Part shown: positions 52,790 through 63,419 of the stretch, one piece after another
Position numbering within the stretch: position 1 is the first letter of the stretch
Layout: the number at the start of each line of letters is the position of its first letter
Origin: Annona cherimola
Taxonomy: Eukaryota > Streptophyta > Magnoliopsida > Magnoliales > Annonaceae
Length of the DNA: 64,000 bases
Assembly: GCA_030490835.1 (NCBI GenBank)
Contig: CM059975.1
Span: 32,086,133 to 32,150,132 of the forward strand
Direction of reading: 5' to 3'
Notes under the pieces: model-generated
What the model was told of the DNA's origin: nothing
Database searches by the model: none
What the model saw: the letters and a program-made list of their open reading frames with translations, nothing else
Program-made: the position numbers and the translations under genes

Positions 52790-53690
52790 CCCTGTATCGG
52801 AAGTTTGCCGCAGCTATCTCAAAAATGGGACTCACCTACACTTAAATATATTGATAATTTATACAATTCTTTATTCATATATAAATTATATTTGAGATAA
52901 TTTACATGTTTAAAAAAACATTTTTAATCAAATTATTTTATTACATTGAATTTGTACAATTTTTAGATGGAGTCCATACACATATTCAATTTGGATGAAA
53001 ATTGATATGATAAAAGAATACATAATTCTAAATACAATTGGTGGAGTAGATTATAATTTCGTAATCATGAGGGGCTCATTTTAAGGTAGTTGCACCATAA
53101 TTTATGGTACAAGTAGCTGCACCTAAATTTTTTTCATGTGTATATATAGTATTCCACTTCTGTGTAACCAGGCTACATAGAAACAGTCTCATATAGCCCC
53201 CTCAAATTGTAAGATATTGATCCTTATGAAAAATCCGATCCATTCATTATATTTAACATCATTTAACATTTGTTTTGCTATGAGACCAAGTTTCATCCAA
53301 CTCAAGTATGTGCATTGCCACATTTGCTCAAAAAGATGTATATTCATATATAAATTATGAAAAACACTTAGATATATTCACACATGTATAAAGATATAAC
53401 AATATTTTATTGGATTATTTATCCACATATTATTGATATCTTAGATGATTCAGATGTTGAAAAAACTACTTTGAAGTTGATATTTTACGTTGAACCATTT
53501 TATTACATTGATTTTACACATTTATAGTTGGGACCCATATATAATGAAATTAAAATAAATAAAAAGATTTCCAGAATACTATAAATGATACTAAATATAA
53601 TGGATTAAGTGAATTTTCATCAACCATTAAGATTTAAAAAATGGAGGGGATTTCATAGAATTGAGACCATGTACGTATATAGGGATATAT
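52790..53690. repeat. Composite X-B repeat, left of the MULE
   Basis: A family X unit (52790-53125, ending 'tggtacaagtagctgcacc') is followed directly by a type B repeat (53146-53690, starting 'ccacttctgtgtaaccagg'). The same pair, in the same order, recurs from 63571 to the window end. Type B alone is at 9920-10440. Confidence 0.65.
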
Positions 53691-53814
53691 TCACATGCAT
53701 TCGATCTGCATGTTGGCTACTGTGCAAACGCACCATCCGCCCATTCAATTCGACGGAGAAAATCACGGCCATTGATTCGCCGTTATGACTAAATGGAGGC
53801 TGGACAGCTATAGG

Positions 53815-54367
53815 TAGAGGTGTTAACGGATCGGGTTAAATGGGTTGGAGCCTAATCCTAATCCTAACCCATTTAATATATCTCAACCCTAATCCATTTA
53901 TTAACCCATTTAAAAATTTTCAACCCTTACCTATTTACAACCCATTTAATAAACGGGTTAACGGGTTGTTAACGGGTTGTGTTTGTTACTAATTTTCATG
54001 CTAAAAATATTCAATAAAGTCTGTAAATTTAAATAAATTAAATAATTCGAAGCTAACATACCTGAATTTAATTTATTTTGGCTTGAAAAGATCAACGCCA
54101 ATCTCAAGTCATCTCTTTAATGCCAATTTCTGTTATAAATATTATATATATATATATATATATTATAATATATTATATTAAATGAGTTATACAGGTTGAA
54201 CGAGTTGGACGGGTTGCGAAGCCTCAACCCTAATCCGTTTATTTAATTAAATGGTTGAACGGGTTGGCGGATCATAACCCATTTATTCAAAAATCTCAAC
54301 CCAAACCCATTTATTAACGGGTTGAACGAGCGGGTTAACGGGTTGACCATGACTATTAACACCCCTA
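53815..54367. mobile_element. hAT MITE in the left MULE terminus
   Basis: The ends are TAGAGGTGTTAACGGATCGG and, on the other strand, TAGGGGTGTTAATAGTCATG. The flanks GCTATAGG (53807-53814) and GTTATAGG (54368-54375) differ by one base. It is near-identical in layout to 40780-41345 in reverse. Confidence 0.9.
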
Positions 54368-54393
54368 GTTATAGGAGAGAAAAATATATGTGG

Positions 54394-54400
54394 TATAAAA
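54394..54400 (+). promoter_or_regulatory. TATA box in the left MULE end
   Basis: TATAAAA within 'tggtataaaagggg', a strong plant-type TATA context, reads toward the plus-strand gene. Its partner in the right end is at 63308-63314. Confidence 0.55.
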
Positions 54401-55029
54401 GGGGATTTTTTACACAGTTGCCCATTCTAGTTCCAAACAACCGTTGTCTAAAACTAAAAAAAAATAACCTAAAAAATCCCCAAAGAAGAAACTGTTAGTG
54501 CTGAAGAATATGCCCAACCGAAACAATCCTTGGAAGAAGAATCTTTACGCTGTTGAAGAAAGAAGGAACTCATCCCACTTGTGCCGGAGAAGAAACACGC
54601 CTCTCACCATCTTAGATTCTTTAATCGCATCTCCTGCTTGGGTTCAAAAGTCACAACCAACGTATTCCTTTGAAACAATTCATCTTTCATTGTCTTGAAT
54701 CCTCTTTCATTCCCCATTTGCTTATTTTCTATATTTTGGCATTGTTATGATCGGAAGATCTCCTTTTGTTGAAGGCTTTTATTACATTAGATTCATATTT
54801 AGTCTAACCTTTGTTACTGAATCTCCCGACATTGCAAATGATAATGGATGGTAAATTTGGGTTCTTTAGCCGAAACAATTCAATAAGTAATGTGATTGAT
54901 TTTTTCTAAATGTTTTAATGGATATTAGAAGGTAATGTTTTATGATTCTGTCATGTTCTTGCTTGATCCATCAATAAGTTTGTAGTTGTAAGTTGGCTTA
55001 TTGACTAAATTCAAAGAAATTTTACTGTT

Positions 55030-55330
55030 GAACATGCATTTTAGGAACCCATGCTACTAAGATCAGTAAGCTGATTTTAGTAACACAATAAGTCACTTTT
55101 GCTTTGTTTAACATGTTGTATGCCTCATTCCTCACGCTAATATGATTATGAAAGTTGGGATCATGCATTTAAGGAACTCATTCTACTGACATCATCATGT
55201 TGATTTTAGTACACAATAAGTCACTGTCGTTTTGTTTAGCATGTTGTATGCCTCATTCCTCATGCTAGTATGATTATAAAAGTTGGAAGCATACATTTTA
55301 GGAACTCATTTTACTGAAATGTTAAGATGA
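55030..55330. repeat. About 128-bp tandem repeat, two to three copies
   Basis: 'tagcatgttgtatgcctcat' and 'cattttaggaactcattc'-type phrases recur about 128 bp apart ('gtcact' at 55092 and 55220). A diverged further copy lies at 56880-57060 ('cttagcatgttgtatgtctc', 'cattttaggaacccatg'). Confidence 0.75.
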
Positions 55331-56129
55331 GTTTGTTCCATTTTTGTAATTAAATATTTTTCATCACACGTCCTTCCAAAGCTGTAATGCCAAATTATGC
55401 TTGATTCCTTAAACTATGAGCCTTTGAATTTTCGGCCTTTACATGCATAAATGGCATTTTTGAAGGTACAATGTACGAAATTCTGTTGATTTTGATATTT
55501 GCACATCTTCTTTCTTACCACAAACAATGTGCAACTGTGTTTTATGCACCTATTGGTTGTATCATAGTTAATTTCTTCCAGTTGTGTTTTGATCAATTTT
55601 GAATTGAAATTAGCAACCCCGTGTTTAGGTAGTAATTGGATTTCAGCTCCTTTTCATTCTCTCCATGGTGAGCATTTGTTTTCTTATTGCAACTTTCTTT
55701 GTTATGGTTGGAAATGGAACCCATATTCCTATTTCATAAACTAATGCTTCAAATTTCAATTTAACATGCTGCAAAATTGGATCTCATAGTGTTCTTATTA
55801 TTCTTCTTTTAACTATCTTAATCTTAATAACCATTGAGGGCTTGACAGTAGTGCGCTCATGTGACGATATGAATTAAAATTTTAAAATTCTACATGTAAT
55901 GTAGAATTCTGGACATGAATTTTGATTTATCCAATGCTACATGTTGATTGTGAAAGCACCATGGGGGATGTTGCAAGCTAGTGTGTCTCTTGATAGTTGT
56001 TTTTTTGTATGTCAAAGTTCAATTGATAGAGATGGTCGAATGATGCTCGGATTTGATTGGAGTGGGTCTCTTTATGTTGAACATTATATATTTTGTTTCA
56101 AATTCACAATTTTATTCTAATCATAACTT

Positions 56130-56300
56130 AGTGGAATGGTAGTTTTGAATGAATGTTTGGATTGAATGTGCGAAATGAATGTATGGAATGAAATGTGAAA
56201 TGAATGTATGAAATATGAAATAAATGTGTATGGAATGAATGTGCGTAATGAATGGGAATGGAATAAATATAAGGAATAAAATGGAATGCAAGTATGGAAT
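56130..56300. repeat. GAATG-type minisatellite
   Basis: Degenerate repeats of 'tggaatgaatgt' over about 170 bp. The minus strand is open (56117-56386) only because of the repeat. A shorter stretch of the same kind is at 59558-59600. Confidence 0.75.
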
Positions 56301-57149
56301 GAATGTATTAACAGAATCAACATCATGAATGTCTGTTCATATGGATCCTCATGCGGATTCTGAAATCGATATGTGATTTTTTCCACAGTTAGCTGAAATG
56401 TTAGAAAGAGTTATTTTTGTCCCAGAATTAGCATGCTGAATGTCAAATTAGCATGGGGATTTTGTCGTAGCAGTCGAAATGTCAAGATGAGTTATTGCAA
56501 ATCCAAATTAGCATGCGAAATTAGATTCAACAAATTTTGAAGAAAAATTATCTCTAAGAACTTAAAGTCTATCTTTGAACTTAAATGAATTCTTAAGTTT
56601 TATAATTGTTTTTATTAAGTTCATATAAAGTTATATGACTTATTATGACTCATGTCCATGGTATGTTATATGACATAGTTATGCTAATCTTGACCCTTAG
56701 TTGTTGTTTGAGATTATCAAACTTGGAATGTTAACTTTGTAAAAAGTTTGTGAAATCATTTTTTCACATGTTGATTCATATTCAGTTGCTCATCTTGACC
56801 CTTAGGTGAAATTATCCACAATTTGCATGTTGATTTCATAATCCACGAGATCGATTTAGTTTGATTGAATATTTTAATTTCTTAGCATGTTGTATGTCTC
56901 ATCTCTCATGTTAGTGTGATTATGAAACTTGGGAGCGTACATTTTAGGAACCCATGCCACTGAAATCAGCATGTATATTTCACCAACATAAAAAATCACA
57001 TTTGCTTTATTTAGTAACATAATATATCACTTTTGGGTTGTTTAGCACACTGTATCTCATTAATAACAGCCTATAGCCTACAGCATTGAATTAATAAATT
57101 GCTTTGAACATAACATGCATATACTCATGCCATCTCATGTTTTTTAACA

Positions 57150-59393
57150 TTGAAATTTTCTTCGTGTCAAAAGTTTAATGGCAGCAACAAAGGGCAAAGG
57201 AAAAGGAAAATTTTGAAAGAAGCAGCTGCTAAAGTGGATAAAGAAAAAGCAAAAGAAGCTAAAGAAGTAGCAACTAGACAAGGAAAAAGCAAAATAACAA
57301 AGACCAATGAGGTAGTGCTGGCAACAGTTGATAAAGTAAAAAGTAAAGAAGTCGATGATGCAGCAACAAAAAAGAAAAAATGAAAAATAATAGAGATCAA
57401 TGAGGAAGTCAACAGAGCCAAGGAAAGAGGAAAGAAAAAATACAGGAGATGCAATAATCAAAAAGGAAAAAAGGAAAGTAAGGGAGACTGTTGAAGAATT
57501 CTCCATAGTTGATGAAGGAAAGGAAGAAGAAGAGGAAGAGGAAGCAGCGTCTAGAAAGGGTAAACGAAAAATAAGAGAGGCCGAAGATGCAACCAAAGCA
57601 AGTGAGGTAGTGGTCACAGTCAAGGAAGGAAAAAGAAAAGAAGCTGAAGATGCAGCTACCAGCAGGGGAAAACTGAAAGTAAGGGAGACAGGGAGACCAT
57701 TGAGGATGTCACCATAGTTGATGAAGAAAAAGGAGAAAAAAGGAAGTTGTAATTAAAAATAGCAAACGGAAAATAAGGGAGTCCGAAGAAGCACCCAAAA
57801 AAAACAAAGATAGCACCCAAAGTTCATGACTACCCATCCAAAGATTTCCATAGTACTTTGGATGAGGAAATTTATATCAACAAGTTTGAAGATTGACCCC
57901 TGGTCAAGTCAAAAAAAAAAAAATTTGATAGATGAGTTTGACCATTTTTTCTTTGCTAGGTAGTTGCATGGATAGGGGTCTGGTCCATTTACTAATGTTG
58001 AGTGCCACATTTATCCAGTTCTAGTCAAACACTTCTACTCTAGCTAAGGTATTAATGGTTTTACACATGTAAAAGATGTGGAAATAGAAATTAGTCTAGG
58101 GATATTACAAAAGGTATTTGGAATCTCTTATGACCCCAAGATGTATACAGTTTTTGAAGAGTCAAAATAAAAGGTATTTTTTACAGTTTGTAAAAATTCA
58201 AAGCTAAGAGCTCAAAGAATGTCATCCACGCAGTTAAAAACTCTGGATATGAAGCTTCTGCATTATGTTTTTGTATATCATTTGTTCTCGAGGAATGAAT
58301 CTTACATAGAGGTCATAGCTGAGGATGTACACTTATTAGATGCTCATGAAAAGGGTGCAAATTTCAACTTTGCCTACCATATATTCCAACATACGAATAA
58401 GAGTTCTATTAGGAAGAATGGAGTTGTGCCATATAAAATTATTATAACAGAAATTCTATAATTTTATGATGTAGATCTCACTGAGGAGGAGCACCAAAAG
58501 TACAAAGAAGCTAACACAATTGATGAAGGTGTCTTGTCCAGGTTGGGTTATATGTACAATGAGGGGAAGCATGAGTGATAGCCAAAGCATGACGTAAAGG
58601 TGGATGATTCAAGTGAAGATAAAGAAGATGAAGTTGAGCTAACCTTTAGGATATGAGAATGCAGCAAGGAGATATGGGCGAGAAAAGAGATAATGAGCAA
58701 CCACCTCCAAACTTGAAAGTAAGGAGCCAAGAAGCAACTTCCACACACATGCATCCAGATCTATCTTGACAGTTAATGCAGTTTCGGGAGAATATTATGA
58801 AGCACATAACTTCATTTATGTTACAACCAATCAAGTCAACCACCCTACTACTTTCATCTCCACACCAACTCTGAGTTCACCAACCTCCAGTCATTTGGTT
58901 ATGCCAACATATACTCTCGTTGTGGTTTAGATACTCCAATCATAGCCCATTCGCAATCACCTGCGTATACCCCCATGGAGGTTTTAGATACTCCTAGTGG
59001 TATAGGTCAACATCCGTCTTCACCGCAATCAGCATTCTCTTTTGCCTGTCCTAGTACTTCATCTTCATCATTTGCTAATCTCCGATCTGAAGAAGGCTAA
59101 GCTAGTGCGTCATGTTATTACCCAACTATTTTTCCTTCCCTCCTTTACCAACACCTTCCACATTCTCTACTGTTTTAACAAATGAACATGTGCTTCAAAT
59201 GATAAGATACACGATTTTCCTTATAGGGAGTATTGAAAGATTAATTAGAGAGGTGGAACATATGCGGAAACGTAGACACATCTTTGGAACGCGCTTAGAT
59301 GAGTTGAGTTGTAAACACTCATCAACTGATGGTGCGGGAGGAGATCATGGTGTGGGAAGAGACCACAGTGCCAGAGGAGATCATGGCACTTAG
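57150..59393 (+). pseudogene. Lys/Glu-rich plant transposon-protein gene in the MULE
   Basis: A probable start, MAATKGKGKGK, lies at 57179. A frameshift then leads into Lys/Ala/Glu-rich repeats such as 'KEAAAKVDKEKAKEAKEVA' and 'EGKRKEAEDAATSRGK' (to about 57715). A folded domain follows in broken frames (57950-58560): 'INGFTHVKDVEIEISLGIL', 'QLKTLDMKLLHYVFVYHLF', 'NFAYHIFQHT' and 'VVPYKIIITEIL'. This resembles the putative plant transposon protein domain (often listed as PF20167). The end is Ser/Pro-rich and then has a helical stretch 'IERLIREVEHMRKRRHIF' with a 'GGDHGVGRDHSARGDHGT' tail (to 59393). At least four stops or shifts. It occupies the position of an accessory gene opposite the transposase; its function is unknown. 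Confidence 0.6.
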
Positions 59394-60109
59394 ATCTTAT
59401 TCACATTCATATTTCATTCACTTTTTGGTGTTCTAAAATCTGTTGAATTCTAACATATTTTGTATTGAACATTAGATATTTTGATGTGGATCATAACTTT
59501 ATTTGAAGGTTAACTTTGTAGAATGGTTGTGTATCATGAACTTTTGAATTCATATGCGTGGAATGAATGAATGATATGAATGTGAATGGAATATGTATAG
59601 TATCGAATGTACTATCTTATGTATCAGCATGCGGAATATGTAATCTGCATGTGTATTATGCCCTAGACAGCACAATTGTAAAGACAGGTTTTTATTGACT
59701 TAGAAATTCACATGTGAATTACATTAATCGCATGCGTAGTATGCCCTATATAGTCTAATTGTAAAGGAAAATTTTTCCTGACTCAGAAATCTAGACAGCA
59801 TAAATGTACCTTTGATTTTTCTCTAACTCAGAAATCAGCATACTAAACTATAATCCACATGTGTATATGCCATAGATAGCATGAATGTACCTCCCGTTTC
59901 TCTCTGACCCAAAAATCCATATGCAAATTACATAATCCGCATGCATTTTATGCCCTAGACAACATAAATGTACCTCCTGTTCTGACTCAGAAATAACCAT
60001 GCTGAATCTATAATTTGTATGCATATCATAGACACCATATATGCACCTTGATTTCTGTCTGAGTCAAAAATCCGTATGCATTTTATGCCCTAAACAACAT
60101 AAAGTACCT
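59394..60109. repeat. Degenerate approximately 90-100-bp repeats between the convergent genes
   Basis: From about 59640 to 60170 a unit recurs about five times: 'tctctctgactcagaaatc', a GCATGC-like step, 'ataatccgcatgcgtatt', 'atgccctagacagcat' and 'aatgtacct'. Copies differ by many substitutions and small gaps. The first part (59394-59640) is AT-rich spacer with a short GAATG stretch. Confidence 0.7.
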
Positions 60110-61600
60110 TTAATTTCTCTCTGACTCAGAAATCAAAATATTAAATCTGTAATCGACATGCGTATTGTGCCCATATATTTTCGTAATTTGTTCCTCGAGC
60201 ATATATTTAGTGTTTAGTACTGGAGTCCCATAGGTGATTTTACAAGCTTCGTCTTTCTCATCTTCTCTTCTTTTAGTTACTGCACGCTTGTAAGCTTTGA
60301 TAAACTCAACCAATTTTGTGTTGACCCTATGAATTAATGAAAAAAGCATTTATGCTTTCAGACCTTTGGGTGGTGCTCGTTCTAGCTAAGAAAATACTCT
60401 TTGTGTAGGTTGGTATTCACTTTTCTCGAACAATGTACATTTGTTGTAACCATGCATGATTCGTCAATTCATAGTTATCAATAAATTTTCCCAACCAGCT
60501 TCAAACTCTCCTGGATTTTCTATATTTTGAATTAACTTAAATAAAATGTCTTTGAATTGAGGATATCTTTGGTTGGCTAACTGTAATTTTTGGGAAATTT
60601 TATATATATATATATGTCATGAACAGAAAACATGTCTCGCATTTGGGAAAATCACATATATAGCCTTTGCATTAGTTAGATCCTGGTATGTGATAACGGC
60701 TTTTGGAGGTATATCACCCATAGTACAGATCCATGTTTGAAATAACCATGTAAAATCTTCTTCACTCTCACCAAACAATAAACTAGCTGCAAACAATATT
60801 GATTGCTTATGATGATTTACCCCCACAAAGGGCCTAAAAAGCATATCATATTCATTGGTACGATAAGTTGTGTCAAACCAAATAACATTATTGAATACTT
60901 GATAATTCTTTTTGAATTCTCCATCAACCCACGTACAGGACATTAGTCGACATCGCTCATCAACCTGAATATTTCAGACTATTAAATTGATTTTCAAAGT
61001 ACTCTAATAAGGTTGGTGCACCCCCTCCATATCTTGAAATTTATCGAGATCGTAAGGTATTATGTAGGTCAACTATCATAAATCTCAATTGATCATGTCC
61101 CCTCGCCTCCTCTATCATAAATTATAATGATCTTGACACTCCAACAACAACCTTCTGGAGACTTTCAACTATGTCTAATTGTGACTCCGGCACCTTTCGA
61201 TGAGATCGTAGACAATAAAACTTAACAGGGGTCTCTAATCGATGCAAGTGTTCTTTCTTGTGACCTCTAATCCTCCACATCAAAGTACTTGATAAATGCC
61301 TAACAGTTAATGATCCAAAGTATTCACATCTGGTAGTGTCTCTTTGCTTGCGTTTTCTTACAACATGTGGAACATTTTGTCAAAGTCCTTATTTAGAGCA
61401 CTTCAGAATGTGGTAGATTATTTCTTCATCTTTTGATCTTTCGACATCACTTTTCCTTATACTAAAATCACAACACCTTGTATATGACTTATAAAATGAA
61501 TATGTTTCTTTTTCGCTATTAAACTCTTTTCCAATAACATGTGTCAATTTAGGAGATACTTGTTAGGTAAAAACAGTTAAAGGAGTGGAGCTCCATTCAC
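60110..61600 (-). pseudogene. FAR1-type MULE transposase pseudogene
   Basis: Minus strand, right to left. A FAR1-type N-terminal zinc/DNA-binding zone: 'EFNSEKETYSFYKSYTR' and 'FSIRKSD' (about 61440-61540). The MULE transposase core is open at 60617-60943: 'VIWFDTTYRTNEYDMLF', 'PFVGVNHHKQSILF', 'FTWLFQTWICTMG' and 'FPNARHVFC'. A C-terminal part lies at 60110-60349: 'LVEFIKAYKRAVTKRREDE', 'GTPVLNTKYMLEEQITKIY'. The first core Asp (FDTTYRTN) is kept. The block that reads I-T-D-Q-D in relatives reads 'ITYQD', so one Asp is replaced. Several stops and frameshifts. The family includes mobile transposases and the domesticated FHY3/FAR1 light-signalling factors; the flanking TIR-like ends argue for the mobile kind. 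Confidence 0.85.
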
Positions 61601-62740
61601 ATTCTTAAGATAATATTCCAATTTCATTTTGGGTCATGCTATTTAATGTTGTCATCTCATTGCATTAACAAAATTACATATATCATTCATTGCATATAAA
61701 CAATAACATGAAAAGAACCACATTATATACAATTAGTAACAAATCAAACATTCCATATACTCAATTAATAATAAAGAACAGCATGGAAAATCTGTCATTG
61801 AAATCAGTATGCTAAATATAGCATTCAGCATGCTAAATATAATATTCAGTATGTTGATTTCAGGTGAAAACATATTTAGTGGATTCATTCCTAAACAATA
61901 ATAGATGATGGCAAGTTTATGACCTCTATTACCAACATAAATCACACATTTAACCTACTCAATGAGTAATTGATCCATTCCAAGAGTTCCACCTAAATCT
62001 TTGACTAAAAAGTTATTATATAGGGTGTGTTTGGTAACGAATAAAACTTTTGATGAAAAGTTTTGGAGAGTAAAAGTTGTCAAATGATGTGATATGATAG
62101 GGGTAATGATGAGTAGTAAAGAGGATAAAGTTAAAATAAATAGGATAGTTATGTAGAAATAATTGAAAAGTAGGGTAATTATATAGGAAAATGTGAAAGA
62201 ATGATTAAAAAGTATGATAGTTGTGAAGTGTGAAAAGTTTTAACTTGACATTTTTTATTAATTGTCAAACACACCCATAGTCAAATATGACATTCAGCAT
62301 ACTAGATTGTCTTTCGGCATGCTAAATACCGTAGCATTGGCTTGTTGAAGTTTCCCACAGGTTTGTAACTTATATTAGCATACAAAATGTAATATTAAAT
62401 ATCATTCATTGCACTAAGTTTATAAATGTTTAACGAAGTTATTCGCATGCCATTAGTGACTTTCAGCATGCACTTGTAAGTGTGGCTTGCATACGCCTAG
62501 CAAGACATTTTATCTAGGATTAGTTACCCACTAAAATCAGGTTTGCACCCAAATTTTCCTATAGTGAAAATATATAATAATTACTCTTTTAATTTTTTAA
62601 CAAAAACTATCCATGTTCTTACTCTTGTATAACTAAGTGTAACTAAAATCAGCAGATTAAATAGTGAGAGATAGCAGTTTGTGTTATCGAGGGGGCTACA
62701 ACAGCCTTGGTGATTTTATCTTCACCTAAACATCTCATTC
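61601..62740. other. Right arm of the MULE, no gene
   Basis: The stretch is AT-rich with repeated 'cagcatgctaaat' motifs (61804-61860, 62290-62330, 62465-62475) and a nested MITE at 62023-62276. A 70-codon minus-strand open frame (61733-61945) contains these motifs and is not recognised. Confidence 0.5.
62023..62276. mobile_element. MITE with perfect GGGTGTGTTTG ends
   Basis: It starts GGGTGTGTTTGGTAACG and ends CAAACACACCC, an 11-bp perfect inverted repeat, with 3-bp flanks ATA on both sides. The interior is the reverse of 11346-11612. PIF/Harbinger-like by end sequence and short duplication. Confidence 0.75.
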
Positions 62741-62761
62741 ATAGTATTCTGCCTCCAGCAC

Positions 62762-62892
62762 TCCATTTACTCCATTTTCTTCAATCTTGCTTTTCCATTT
62801 TCTCCATTTTCTTTAATCTCGATTTTTCATTTTCTCCATTTTCTTCAATCTCAATTTTTCATTTTCTCCATTTTCTTCAATCCCGATTTTTC
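62762..62892. repeat. About 33-bp pyrimidine-rich tandem repeat, four copies
   Basis: 'cattttctccattttcttca' followed by 'atctcgatttttc' repeats with small changes. It lies inside the right MULE arm, where the transposase 5' leader would be. Confidence 0.8.
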
Positions 62893-63307
62893 TCCAACAC
62901 TCCATTATCTATAGGGATTTTCGATAGAACAATATAAAGAAGATTCACAGTTGCTGATTGCAACAGTTAAGGCATTAAGGAGCGTCGATTTTTCAATTTC
63001 ATTAATGAAAGAAAATTTTATTTCCTTTCTTGCTACGCGCCAACAATTTTTAGATTCTCACCCACTCCATTTTATTTACCTGAGCTAAAGAGTGGGTTAA
63101 TGGAATGCGGAAAAAATAAGAAAATAATCAATGGTGTTACCCACTACTCACCCACCACTTCTGGCAGATGGTGAGAAATAATGTAGGTAGTGCTCTTCAA
63201 AAAGATTTTGATTAGGAATGGAAGAGAGATTTAATGGATTGAAGAGGGGGGAAAAGTCGTAAGCTATGAAAAATGGAAAAAAGGGTGGGCAGGCTTCAGA
63301 ATTTGCA

Positions 63308-63314
63308 TTTTATA
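63308..63314 (-). promoter_or_regulatory. TATA box in the right MULE end
   Basis: Minus strand TATAAAA within 'gcgtataaaatgc', about 110 bp from the outer end, reads toward the transposase pseudogene. It mirrors the left TATA at 54394. Confidence 0.5.
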
Positions 63315-63419
63315 CGCCTTTAGTTGAGCACCCTCATTTCTCTACTCTCACCAATTCACTCGCAATGGTGAACATGCGGTTGAGATTTCATCCACTGAAT
63401 TAAACATGCGGATGGGCGG

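Larger units (their letters stand above)
54401..57149. other. Left arm of the MULE: leader and long spacer or intron
   Basis: Downstream of the TATA box a 66-codon open frame (54498-54698) is rich in basic residues but unrecognised. The rest is AT-rich, with an approximately 128-bp tandem repeat (55030-55330), a GAATG minisatellite (56130-56300) and several GCATG motifs (56431, 56450, 56510). It may be an intron or 5' leader of the plus-strand gene. Confidence 0.45.
53729..63419. mobile_element. Candidate MULE, 9.7 kb, with two convergent genes
   Basis: The outer ends form a diverged inverted repeat: left CGCACCATCCG...TTCAATTC...GGAGAAAATC, right (other strand) CCGCCCATCCG...TTTAATTC...GGATGAAATC. 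A TATA box lies inside each end, about 90 bp (after removing a hAT MITE) and 110 bp from the terminus, both reading inward. Inside are a plus-strand Lys-rich transposon-protein gene and a minus-strand FAR1-type transposase, separated by tandem repeats. GCATGC motifs recur on both sides. A 9-bp target duplication is not clear; the flanks share only CTGTG. Nested elements: hAT MITE 53815-54367 and MITE 62023-62276. A chance pairing of ends cannot be excluded by eye. Confidence 0.6.

Noticed and set aside
54498..54698. Possible first exon of the MULE plus-strand gene
   Set aside because: The position after the TATA box is suggestive, but no homology and no clear donor; left as spacer.
56117..56386. 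89-codon minus-strand open frame rich in His, Phe and Ser
   Set aside because: Created by the GAATG minisatellite, whose repeat lacks stops on that strand.
57144..57623. 159-codon minus-strand open frame
   Set aside because: It is the antisense of the Lys/Glu-rich repeats, so it is Phe/Ser/Leu-rich by composition only.
62762..62892. CRISPR-like array (also considered for 59640-60170)
   Set aside because: Units are contiguous and degenerate without unique spacers, and the genome is a plant.
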